Source of the DNA: Crossaster papposus
Taxonomy: Eukaryota; Echinodermata; Asteroidea; Velatida; Solasteridae
NCBI GenBank assembly: GCA_037893245.1
Contig: JBAIAA010000020.1
Location: 868,001-932,000, forward strand
Direction of reading: 5' to 3'
DNA length: 64,000 nucleotides
Positions 12,134 through 24,100 of this stretch are shown here, one piece after another (positions within the stretch are counted from its first letter, which is position 1; each line of letters starts with the position of its first letter). The position numbers and the translations under genes were made by a program. The notes below the pieces were generated by a model. It was not told where the DNA came from and searched no databases. It was given only the letters and a program-made list of their open reading frames with translations.

Positions 12134-15100
12134 TTTTGGTGTGAATATTAAAAAATGTAATTGGCTAACCTACTAAAAATTGAAAAGAAATGGAAAGATA
12201 AAGACCAAGACAATAATCTGATTGTTGTTTGAGAAACCCCAGTGATGTCGGTGTGCAAGAAACTTGGTCGTGAACATTGTTGATTTTACACTGTTTTCAA
12301 TGGGACTTGAATTAGGCAGGTGCACCCTATAGGGTGCACCACCCTAATTGTAAGGAACATTTCTACGCTAGCTCATTTGCATTAAAAGTGCCCCCACAAT
12401 TTATTTTGAAAACGGATGCCGTTTGGTGAAAGAAATGGTGGGATTGTGTAAATATAGCATAGGATCAACTCCCTGGTTTTTGAGCTTCAATCCGAGGGCA
12501 GACTTGACAAAATTACGGTTGAAAAATGGGTCCTAATTGCCCTAGAACGTGGAGGGATGCCATTTGTAAAATGGCTGCTTGCAGGCTCGGGAAGTATCAC
12601 TTTTCGGGAGGTGTGTTTCTTTTGGTGTGAATATTAAAAAATGTAATTGGCTAACCTACTAAAAATTGAAAAGAAATGGAAAGATAAAGACCAAGACAAT
12701 AATCTGATTGTTGTTTGAGAAACCCCAGTGATGTCGGTGTGCAAGAAGCTTGGTCGTGAACATTGTTGATTTTACACTGTTTTCAATGGGACTTGAATTA
12801 GGCAGGTGCACCCTATAGGGTGCACCACCCTAATTGTAAGGAACATTTCTACGCTAGCTCATTTGCATTAAAAGTGCCCCCACAATTTCTTTTGAAAACG
12901 GATGCCGTTTGGTGAAAGAAATGGTGGGATTGTGTAAATATAGCATAGGATCAACTCCCTGGTTTTTGAGCTTCAATCCGAGGGCAGACTTGACAAAATT
13001 ACGGTTGAAAAATGGGTCCTAATTGCCCTAGAACGTGGAGGGATGCCATTTGTAAAATGGCTGCTTGCAGGCTCGGGAAGTATCACTTTTCGGGAGGTGT
13101 GTTTCTTTTGGTGTGAATATTAAAAAATGTAATTGGCTAACCTACTAAAAATTGAAAAGAAATGGAAAGATAAAGACCAAGACAATAATCTGATTGTTGT
13201 TTGAGAAACCCCAGTGATGTCGGTGTGCAAGAAACTTGGTCGTGAACATTGTTGATTTTACACTGTTTTCAATGGGACTTGAATTAGGCAGGTGCACCCT
13301 ATAGGGTGCACCACCCTAATTGTAAGGAACATTTCTACGCTAGCTCATTTGCATTAAAAGTGCCCCCACAATTTATTTTGAAAACGGATGCCGTTTGGTG
13401 AAAGAAATGGTGGGATTGTGTAAATATAGCATAGGATCAACTCCCTGGTTTTTGAGCTTCAATCCGAGGGCAGACTTGACAAAATTACGGTTGAAAAATG
13501 GGTCCTAATTGCCCTAGAACGTGGAGGGATGCCATTTGTAAAATGGCTGCTTGCAGGCTCGGGAAGTATCACTTTTCGGGAGGTGTGTTTCTTTTGGTGT
13601 GAATATTAAAAAATGTAATTGGCTAACCTACTAAAAATTGAAAAGAAATGGAAAGATAAAGACCAAGACAATAATCTGATTGTTGTTTGAGAAACCCCAG
13701 TGATGTCGGTGTGCAAGAAACTTGGTCGTGAACATTGTTGATTTTACACTGTTTTCAATGGTACTTGAATTAGGCAGGTGCACCCTATAGGGTGCACCAC
13801 CCTAATTGTAAGGAACATTTCTACGCTAGCTCATTTGCATTAAAAGTGCCCCCACAATTTCTTTTGAAAACGGATGCCGTTTGGTGAAAGAAATGGTGGG
13901 ATTGTGTAAATATAGCATAGGATCAACTCCCTGGTTTTTGAGCTTCAATCCGAGGGCAGACTTGACAAAATTACGGTTGAAAAATGGGTCCTAATTGCCC
14001 TAGAACGTGGAGGGATGCCATTTGTAAAATGGCTGCTTGCAGGCTCGGGAAGTATCACTTTTCGGGAGGTGTGTTTCTTTTGGTGTGAATATTAAAAAAT
14101 GTAATTGGCTAACCTACTAAAAATTGAAAAGAAATGGAAAGATAAAGACCAAGACAATAATCTGATTGTTGTTTGAGAAACCCAAGTGATGTCGGTGTGC
14201 AAGAAACTTGGTCGTGAACATTGTTGATTTTACACTGTTTTCAATGGGACTTGAATTACGCAGGTGCATCCTATAGGGTGCACCACCCTAATTGTAAGGA
14301 ACATTTCTACGCTAGCTCATTTGCATTAAAAGTGCCCCCACAATTTCTTTTGAAAACGGATGCCGTTTGGTGAAAGAAATGGTGGGATTGTGTAAATATA
14401 GCATTGGATCAACTCCCTGGTTTTTGAGCTTCAATCCGAGGGCAGACTTGACAAAATTACGGTTGAAAAATGGGTCCTAATTGCCCTAGAACGTGGAGGG
14501 ATGCCATTTGTAAAATGGCTGCTTGCAGGCTCGGGAAGTATCACTTTTCGGGAGGTGTGTTTCTTTTGGTGTGAATATTAAAAAATGTAATTGGCTAACC
14601 TACTAAAAATTGAAAATAAATGGAAAGATAAAGACCAAGACAATAATCTGATTGTTGTTTGAGAAACCCCAGTGATGTCGGTGTGCAAGAAACTTGGTCG
14701 TGAACATTGTTGATTTTACACTGTTTTCAATGGGACTTGAATTAGGCAGGTGCACCCTATAGGGTGCACCACCCTAATTGTAAGGAACATTTCTACGCTA
14801 GCTCATTTGCATTAAAAGTGCCCCCACAATTTCTTTTGAAAACGGATGCCGTTTGGTGAAAGAAATGGTGGGATTGTGTAAATATAGCATAGGATCAACT
14901 CCCTGGTTTTTGAGCTTCAATCCGAGGGCAGACTTGACAAAATTACGGTTGAAAAATGGGTCCTAATTGCCCTAGAACGTGGAGGGATGCCATTTGTAAA
15001 ATGGCTGCTTGCAGGCTCGGGAAGTATCACTTTTCGGGAGGTGTGTTTCTTTTGGTGTGAATATTAAAAAATGTAATTGGCTAACCTACTAAAAATTGAA

Positions 15101-16021
15101 AATAAATGGAAAGATAAAGACCAAGACAATAATCTGATTGTTGTTTGAGAAACCCCAGTGATGTCGGTGTGCAAGAAACTTGGTCGTGAACATTGTTGAT
15201 TTTACACTGTTTTCAATGGGACTTGAATTAGGCAGGTGCACCCTATAGGGTGCACCACCCTAATTGTAAGGAACATTTCTACGCTAGCTCATTTGCATTA
15301 AAAGTGCCCCCACAATTTCTTTTGAAAACGGATGCCGTTTGGTGAAAGAAATGGTGGGATTGTGTAAATATAGCATAGGATCAACTCCCTGGTTTTTGAG
15401 CTTCAATCCGAGGGCAGACTTGACAAAATTACGGTTGAAAAATGGGTCCTAACTGCCCTAGAACGTGGAGGGATGCCATTTGTAAAATGGCTGCTTGCAG
15501 GCTCGGGAAGTATCACTTTTCGGGAGGTGTGTTTCTTTTGGTGTGAATATTAAAAAATGTAATTGGCTAACCTACTAAAAATTGAAAAGAAATGGAAAGA
15601 TAAAGACCAAGACAATAATCTGATTGTTGTTTGAGAAACCCCAGTGATGTCGGTGTGCAAGAAACTTGGTCGTGAACATTGTTGATTTTACACTGTTTTC
15701 AATGGGACTTGAATTAGGCAGGTGCACCCTATAGGGTGCACCACCCTAATTGTAAGGAACATTTCTACGCTAGCTCATTTGCATTAAAAGTGCCCCCACA
15801 ATTTCTTTTGAAAACGGATGCCGTTTGGTGAAAGAAATGGTGGGATTGTGTAAATATAGCATAGGATCAACTCCCTGGTTTTTGAGCTTCAATCCGAGGG
15901 CAGACTTGACAAAATTACGGTTGAAAAATGGGTCCTAATTGCCCTAGAACGTGGAGGGATGCCATTTGTAAAATGGCTGCTTGCAGGCTCGGGAAGTATC
16001 ACTTTTCGGGAGGTGTGTTTC
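12134..16021 (+). repeat. Mostly type A unit block
   Basis: Eight units. Those at 12134 and 13106 carry 270a and alternate with 270c units, indicating a dimer duplication. The unit at 14078 is type B. Units at 14564 and 15050 both carry 54t, suggesting a single-unit duplication. Private changes occur at 12620 (AAGAAGCTT) and 13592 (GGTACTTG). Confidence 0.8.
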
Positions 16022-16507
16022 TTTTGGTGTGAATATTAAAAAATGTAATTGGCTAACCTACTAAAAATTGAAAAGAAATGGAAAGATAAAGACCAAGACA
16101 ATAATCTGATTGTTGTTTGAGAAACCCCAGTGATGTCGGTGTGCAAGAAACTTGGTCGTGAACATTGTTGATTTTACACTGTTTTCAATGGGACTTGAAT
16201 TACGCAGGTGCATCCTATAGGGTGCACCACCCTAATTGTAAGGAACATTTCTACGCTAGCTCATTTGCATTAAAAGTGCCCCCACAATTTCTTTTGAAAA
16301 CGGATGCCGTTTGGTGAAAGAAATGGTGGGATTGTGTAAATATAGCATTGGATCAACTCCCTGGTTTTTTAGCTTCAATCCGAGGGCAGACTTGACAAAA
16401 TTACGGTTGAAAAATGGGTCCTAATTGCCCTAGAACGTGGAGGGATGCCATTTGTAAAATGGCTGCTTGCAGGCTCGGGAAGTATCACTTTTCGGGAGGT
16501 GTGTTTC

Positions 16508-16696
16508 TTTTGGTGTGAATATTAAAAAATGTAATTGGCTAACCTACTAAAAATTGAAAAGAAATGGAAAGATAAAGACCAAGACAATAATCTGATTGTT
16601 GTTTGAGAAACCCCAGTGATGTCGGTGTGCAAGAAACTTGGTCGTGAACATTGTTGATTTTACACTGTTTTCAATGGGACTTGAATTAGGCAGGTG
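16508..16696 (+). repeat. Satellite unit interrupted by SINE, left part
   Basis: The first 189 bases of the unit are intact and end ...GGCAGGTG inside the palindrome. The remainder of the same unit resumes at 16975 with CACCCTATAGG. Removing the insert restores a normal 486-bp unit, with no base lost and no target duplication left over. Confidence 0.93.
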
Positions 16697-16974
16697 ATGA
16701 TGATGATCATGCATTTGTAAAGCGCCATCTATCTAGTTGCCTATTCCGAGGCGCTGCCAGGAACACCGGGGCGAACCCCTTCTCTTAGCGAAGAGTGTTA
16801 CTGGGTTCTTTTACGTGCATTACACAACGCACGGGACCTACAGCTTTACGTCCCATCCGAAGGACGAAGCAATAGTGGTTTAATTGCCTTGCTTAAGGAC
16901 ACACGTGTCGACACCGGGACTCGAACCCACGCTCTGCGGAACAGAAATCCGAGTTCTTAACCGCCCGGCCACGA
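16697..16974 (-). mobile_element. tRNA-derived SINE, single copy, inserted in the palindrome
   Basis: A 278-bp insert read on the minus strand. It opens with a tRNA-like head (GGTGTCGTGGCCGGG...) carrying A and B boxes, continues through a body of about 180 bp, and ends in an ATC-repeat tail at 16697-16707. The body includes GGATGGGACGTAAAG and GGGGTTCGCCCCGGTG, and the 3' part has GGCGCTTTACAAATGCATG. Conserved-domain tRNA SINEs with related bodies are widespread in marine invertebrates, but the exact family is not assigned from memory with certainty. SINEs are non-autonomous and moved by a partner LINE, which is absent here. No target-site duplication is seen; the 5' CACC of the element coincides with CACC of the target. 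A short open frame across it (16884-17081) is an accident. Confidence 0.9.
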
Positions 16975-16978
16975 CACC
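16904..16978 (-). promoter_or_regulatory. tRNA-like SINE head with pol III A and B boxes
   Basis: On the minus strand the B box GGTTCGAGTCC (16917-16927) matches the consensus. The A box TGGCCGGGCGGTTAAG (16956-16971) resembles those of Leu/Ser-type tRNAs. The 5' GGTGTCG can pair with 3' CGACACG at six of seven positions, so much of an acceptor stem survives. The four terminal bases (16975-16978) are shared with the satellite target. It is read as the internal promoter of a SINE and not as a tRNA gene, because a SINE body and tail follow and a clean cloverleaf is lacking. Confidence 0.8.
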
Positions 16979-19900
16979 CTATAGGGTGCACCACCCTAAT
17001 TGTAAGGAACATTTCTACGCTAGCTCATTTGCATTAAAAGTGCCCCCACAATTTCTTTTGAAAACGGATGCCGTTTGGTGAAAGAAATGGTGGGATTGTG
17101 TAAATATAGCATAGGATCAACTCCCTGGTTTTTGAGCTTCAATCCGAGGGCAGACTTGACAAAATTACGGTTGAAAAATGGGTCCTAATTGCCCTAGAAC
17201 GTGGAGGGATGCCATTTGTAAAATGGCTGCTTGCAGGCTCGGGAAGTATCACTTTTCGGGAGGTGTGTTTCTTTTGGTGTGAATATTAAAAAATTTAATT
17301 GGCTAACCTACTAAAAATTGAAAAGAAATGGAAAGATAAAGACCAAGACAATAATCTGATTGTTGTTTGAGAAACCCCAGTGATGTCGGTGTGCAAGAAA
17401 CTTGGTCGTGAACATTGTTGATTTTACACTGTTTTCAATGGGAATTGAATTAGGCAGGTGCACCCTATAGGGTGCACCACCCTAATTGTAAGGAACATTT
17501 CTACGCTAGCTCATTTGCATTAAAAGTGCCCCCACAATTTCTTTTGAAAACGGATGCCGTTTGGTGAAAGAAATGGTGGGATTGTGTAAATATAGCATAG
17601 GATCAACTCCCTGGTTTTTGAGCTTCAATCCGAGGGCAGACTTGACAAAATTACGGTTGAAAAATGGGTCCTAATTGCCCTAGAACGTGGAGGGATGCCA
17701 TTTGTAAAATGGCTGCTTGCAGGCTCGGGAAGTATCACTTTTCGGGAGGTGTGTTTCTTTTGGTGTGAATATTAAAAAATGTAATTGGCTAACCTACTAA
17801 AAATTGAAAAGAAATGGAAAGATAAAGACCAAGACAATAATCTGATTGTTGTTTGAGAAACCCCAGTGATGTCGGTGTGCAAGAAACTTGGTCGTGAACA
17901 TTGTTGATTTTACACTGTTTTCAATGGGACTTGAATTAGGCAGGTGCACCCTATAGGGTGCACCACCCTAATTGTAAGGAACATTTCTACGCTAGCTCAT
18001 TTGCATTAAAAGTGCCCCCACAATTTCTTTTGAAAACGGATGCCGTTTGGTGAAAGAAATGGTGGGATTGTGTAAATATAGCATAGGATCAACTCCCTGG
18101 TTTTTGAGCTTCAATCCGAGGGCAGACTTGACAAAATTACGGTTGAAAAATGGGTCCTAATTGCCCTAGAACGTGGAGGGATGCCATTTGTAAAATGGCT
18201 GCTTGCAGGCTCGGGAAGTATCACTTTTCGGGAGGTGTGTTTCTTTTGGTGTGAATATTAAAAAATGTAATTGGCTAACCTACTAAAAATTGAAAAGAAA
18301 TGGAAAGATAAAGACCAAGACAATAATTTGATTGTTGTTTGAGAAACCCCAGTGATGTCGGTGTGCAAGAAACTTGGTCGTGAACATTGTTGATTTTACA
18401 CTGTTTTCAATGGGACTTGAATTACGCAGGTGCATCCTATAGGGTGCACCACCCTAATTGTAAGGAACATTTCTACGCTAGCTCATTTGCATTAAAAGTG
18501 CCCCCACAATTTCTTTTGAAAACGGATGCCGTTTGGTGAAAGAAATGGTGGGATTGTGTAAATATAGCATTGGATCAACTCCCTGGTTTTTGAGCTTCAA
18601 TCCGAGGGCAGACTTGACAAAATTACGGTTGAAAAATGGGTCCTAATTGCCCTAGAACGTGGAGGGATGCCATTTGTAAAATGGCTGCTTGCAGGCTCGG
18701 GAAGTATCACTTTTCGGGAGGTGTGTTTCTTTTGGTGTGAATATTAAAAAATTTAATTGGCTAACCTACTAAAAATTGAAAAGAAATGGAAAGATAAAGA
18801 CCAAGACAATAATCTGATTGTTGTTTGAGAAACCCCAGTGATGTCGGTGTGCAAGAAACTTGGTCGTGAACATTGTTGATTTTACACTGTTTTCAATGGG
18901 ACTTGAATTAGGCAGGTGCACCCTATAGGGTGCACCACCCTAATTGTAAGGAACATTTCTACGCTAGCTCATTTGCATTAAAAGTGCCCCCACAATTTCT
19001 TTTGAAAACGGATGCCGTTTGGTGAAAGAAATGGTGGGATTGTGTAAATATAGCATAGGATCAACTCCCTGGTTTTTGAGCTTCAATCCGAGGGCAGACT
19101 TGACAAAATTACGGTTGAAAAATGGGTCCTAATTGCCCTAGAACGTGGAGGGATGCCATTTGTAAAATGGCTGCTTGCAGGCTCGGGAAGTATCACTTCT
19201 CGGGAGGTGTGTTTCTTTTGGTGTGAATATTAAAAAATTTAATTGGCTAACCTACTAAAAATTGAAAAGAAATGGAAAGATAAAGACCAAGACAATAATC
19301 TGATTGTTGTTTGAGAAACCCCAGTGATGTCGGTGTGCAAGAAACTTGGTCGTGAACATTGTTGATTTTACACTGTTTTCAATGGGACTTGAATTAGGCA
19401 GGTGCACCCTATAGGGTGCACCACCCTAATTGTAAGGAACATTTCTACGCTAGCTCATTTGCATTAAAAGTGCCCCCACAATTTCTTTTGAAAACGGATG
19501 CCGTTTGGTGAAAGAAATGGTGGGATTGTGTAAATATAGCATTGGATCAACTCCCTGGTTTTTGAGCTTCAATCCGAGGGCAGACTTGACAAAATTACGG
19601 TTGAAAAATGGGTCCTAATTGCCCTAGAACGTGGAGGGATGCCATTTGTAAAATGGCTGCTTGCAGGCTCGGGAAGTATCACTTTTCGGGAGGTGTGTTT
19701 CTTTTGGTGTGAATATTAAAAAATGTAATTGGCTAACCTACTAAAAATTGAAAAGACATGGAAAGATAAAGACCAAGACAATAATCTGATTGTTGTTTGA
19801 GAAACCCCAGTGATGTCGGTGTGCAAGAAACTTGGTCGTGAACATTGTTGATTTTACACTGTTTTCAATGGGACTTGAATTAGGCAGGTGCACCCTATAG

Positions 19901-21159
19901 GGTGCACCACCCTAATTGTAAGGAACATTTCTACGCTAGCTCATTTGCATTAAAAGTGCCCCCACAATTTCTTTTGAAAACGGATGCCGTTTGGTGAAAG
20001 AAATGGTGGGATTGTGTAAATATAGCATAGGATCAACTCCCTGGTTTTTGAGCTTCAATCCGAGGGCGGACTTGACAAAATTACGGTTGAAAAATGGGTC
20101 CTAATTGCCCTAGAACGTGGAGGGATGCCATTTGTAAAATGGCTGCTTGCAGGCTCGGGAAGTATCACTTTTCGGGAGGTGTGTTTCTTTTGGTGTGAAT
20201 ATTAAAAAATGTAATTGGCTAACCTACTAAAAATTGAAAAGAAATGGAAAGATAAAGACCAAGACAATAATCTGATTGTTGTTTGAGAAACCCCAGTGAT
20301 GTCGGTGTGCAAGAAACTTGGTCGTGAACATTGTTGATTTTACACTGTTTTCAATGGGACTTGAATTAGGCAGGTGCACCCTATAGGGTGCACCACCCTA
20401 ATTGTAAGGAACATTTCTACGCTAGCTCATTTGCATTAAAAGTGCCCCCACAATTTCTTTTGAAAACGGATGCCGTTTGGTGAAAGAAATGGTGGGATTG
20501 TGTAAATATAGCATTGGATCAACTCCCTGGTTTTTGAGCTTCAATCCGAGGGCAGACTTGACAAAATTACGGTTGAAAAATGGGTCCTAATTGCCCTAGA
20601 ACGTGGAGGGATGCCATTTGTAAAATGGCTGCTTGCAGGCTCGGGAAGTATCACTTTTCGGGAGGTGTGTTTCTTTTGGTGTGAATATTAAAAAATGTAA
20701 TTGGCTAACCTACTAAAAATTGAAAAGAAATGGAAAGATAAAGACCAAGACAATAATCTGATTGTTGTTTGAGAAACCCCAGTGATGTCGGTGTGCAAGA
20801 AACTTGGTCGTGAACATTGTTGATTTTACACTGTTTTCAATGGGACTTGAATTAGGCAGGTGCACCCCATAGGGTGCACCACCCTAATTGTAAGGAACAT
20901 TTCTACGCTAGCTCATTTGCATTAAAAGTGCCCCCACAATTTCTTTTGAAAACGGATGCCGTTTGGTGAAAGAAATGGTGGGATTGTGTAAATATAGCAT
21001 AGGATCAACTCCCTGGTTTTTGAGCTTCAATCCGAGGGCAGACTTGACAAAATTACGGTTGAAAAATGGGTCCTAATTGCCCTAGAACGTGGAGGGATGC
21101 CATTTGTAAAATGGCTGCTTGCAGGCTCGGGAAGTATCACTTTTCGGGAGGTGTGTTTC

Positions 21160-24100
21160 TTTTGGTGTGAATATTAAAAAATGTAATTGGCTAACCTACT
21201 AAAAATTGAAAAGAAATGGAAAGATAAAGACCAAGACAATAATCTGATTGTTGTTTGAGAAACCCCAGTGATGTCGGTGTGCAAGAAACTTGGTCGTGAA
21301 CATTGTTGATTTTACACTGTTTTCAATGGGACTTGAATTACGCAGGTGCATCCTATAGGGTGCACCACCCTAATTGTAAGGAACATTTCTACGCTAGCTC
21401 ATTTGCATTAAAAGTGCCCCCACAATTTCTTTTGAAAACGGATGCCGTTTGGTGAAAGAAATGGTGGGATTGTGTAAATATAGCATTGGATCAACTCCCT
21501 GGTTTTTTAGCTTCAATCCGAGGGCAGACTTGACAAAATTACGGTTGAAAAATGGGTCCTAATTGCCCTAGAACGTGGAGGGATGCCATTTGTAAAATGG
21601 CTGCTTGCAGGCTCGGGAAGTATCACTTTTCGGGAGGTGTGTTTCTTTTGGTGTGAATATTAAAAAATGTAATTGGCTAACCTACTAAAAATTGAAAAGA
21701 AATGGAAAGATAAAGACCAAGACAATAATCTGATTGTTGTTTGAGAAACCCCAGTGATGTCGGTGTGCAAGAAACTTGGTCGTGAACATTGTTGATTTTA
21801 CACTGTTTTCAATGGGACTTGAATTAGGCAGGTGCACCCTATAGGGTGCACCACCCTAATTGTAAGGAACATTTCTACGCTAGCTCATTTGCATTAAAAG
21901 TGCCCCCACAATTTCTTTTGAAAACGGATGCCGTTTGGTGAAAGAAATGGTGGGATTGTGTAAATATAGCATAGGATCAACTCCCTGGTTTTTGAGCTTC
22001 AATCCGAGGGCGGACTTGACAAAATTACGGTTGAAAAATGGGTCCTAATTGCCCTAGAACGTGGAGGGATGCCATTTGTAAAATGGCTGCTTGCAGGCTC
22101 GGGAAGTATCACTTTTCGGGAGGTGTGTTTCTTTTGGTGTGAATATTAAAAAATTTAATTGGCTAACCTACTAAAAATTGAAAAGAAATGGAAAGATAAA
22201 GACCAAGACAATAATCTGATTGTTGTTTGAGAAACCCCAGTGATGTCGGTGTGCAAGAAACTTGGTCGTGAACATTGTTGATTTTACACTGTTTTCAATG
22301 GGAATTGAATTAGGCAGGTGCACCCTATAGGGTGCACCACCCTAATTGTAAGGAACATTTCTACGCTAGCTCATTTGCATTAAAAGTGCCCCCACAATTT
22401 CTTTTGAAAACGGATGCCGTTTGGTGAAAGAAATGGTGGGATTGTGTAAATATAGCATAGGATCAACTCCCTGGTTTTTGAGCTTCAATCCGAGGGCAGA
22501 CTTGACAAAATTACGGTTGAAAAATGGGTCCTAATTGCCCTAGAACGTGGAGGGATGCCATTTGTAAAATGGCTGCTTGCAGGCTCGGGAAGTATCACTT
22601 TTCGGGAGGTGTGTTTCTTTTGGTGTGAATATTAAAAAATGTAATTGGCTAACCTACTAAAAATTGAAAAGAAATGGAAAGATAAAGACCAAGACAATAA
22701 TCTGATTGTTGTTTGAGAAACCCCAGTGATGTCGGTGTGCAAGAAACTTGGTCGTGAACATTGTTGATTTTACACTGTTTTCAATGGGACTTGAATTAGG
22801 CAGGTGCACCCTATAGGGTGCACCACCCTAATTGTAAGGAACATTTCTACGCTAGCTCATTTGCATTAAAAGTGCCCCCACAATTTCTTTTGAAAACGGA
22901 TGCCGTTTGGTGAAAGAAATGGTGGGATTGTGTAAATATAGCATAGGATCAACTCCCTGGTTTTTGAGCTTCAATCCGAGGGCAGACTTGACAAAATTAC
23001 GGTTGAAAAATGGGTCCTAATTGCCCTAGAACGTGGAGGGATGCCATTTGTAAAATGGCTGCTTGCAGGCTCGGGAAGTATCACTTTTCGGGAGGTGTGT
23101 TTCTTTTGGTGTGAATATTAAAAAATGTAATTGGCTAACCTACTAAAAATTGAAAAGAAATGGAAAGATAAAGACCAAGACAATAATTTGATTGTTGTTT
23201 GAGAAACCCCAGTGATGTCGGTGTGCAAGAAACTTGGTCGTGAACATTGTTGATTTTACACTGTTTTCAATGGGACTTGAATTACGCAGGTGCATCCTAT
23301 AGGGTGCACCACCCTAATTGTAAGGAACATTTCTACGCTAGCTCATTTGCATTAAAAGTGCCCCCACAATTTCTTTTGAAAACGGATGCCGTTTGGTGAA
23401 AGAAATGGTGGGATTGTGTAAATATAGCATTGGATCAACTCCCTGGTTTTTGAGCTTCAATCCGAGGGCAGACTTGACAAAATTACGGTTGAAAAATGGG
23501 TCCTAATTGCCCTAGAACGTGGAGGGATGCCATTTGTAAAATGGCTGCTTGCAGGCTCGGGAAGTATCACTTTTCGGGAGGTGTGTTTCTTTTGGTGTGA
23601 ATATTAAAAAATTTAATTGGCTAACCTACTAAAAATTGAAAAGAAATGGAAAGATAAAGACCAAGACAATAATCTGATTGTTGTTTGAGAAACCCCAGTG
23701 ATGTCGGTGTGCAAGAAACTTGGTCGTGAACATTGTTGATTTTACACTGTTTTCAATGGGACTTGAATTAGGCAGGTGCACCCTATAGGGTGCACCACCC
23801 TAATTGTAAGGAACATTTCTACGCTAGCTCATTTGCATTAAAAGTGCCCCCACAATTTCTTTTGAAAACGGATGCCGTTTGGTGAAAGAAATGGTGGGAT
23901 TGTGTAAATATAGCATAGGATCAACTCCCTGGTTTTTGAGCTTCAATCCGAGGGCAGACTTGACAAAATTACGGTTGAAAAATGGGTCCTAATTGCCCTA
24001 GAACGTGGAGGGATGCCATTTGTAAAATGGCTGCTTGCAGGCTCGGGAAGTATCACTTCTCGGGAGGTGTGTTTCTTTTGGTGTGAATATTAAAAAATTT

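Larger units (their letters stand above)
16022..21159 (+). repeat. 10-unit higher-order repeat, copy 1 (carries SINE)
   Basis: Ten units starting 16022, 16508, 17272, 17758, 18244, 18730, 19216, 19702, 20188 and 20674. Ordered private markers are: type B with a 6-T run before AGC (first), 24t plus GGAATTG (third), AATAATTTG in a B unit (fifth), 24t plus CACTTCT (sixth), 24t with 328t (seventh), 56c plus 367g (eighth) and 195c (tenth). The same ordered set recurs exactly 10 units later. Length is 10 x 486 plus the 278-bp SINE. Confidence 0.95.

Noticed and set aside
16904-16978. A functional tRNA gene
   Set aside because: A SINE body and ATC tail follow directly, and a clean anticodon arm and proper T stem are not seen.
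16884-17081. 65-codon open frame across the SINE/satellite junction
   Set aside because: It runs antisense through the tRNA-like head into satellite sequence; no protein similarity is recognisable.
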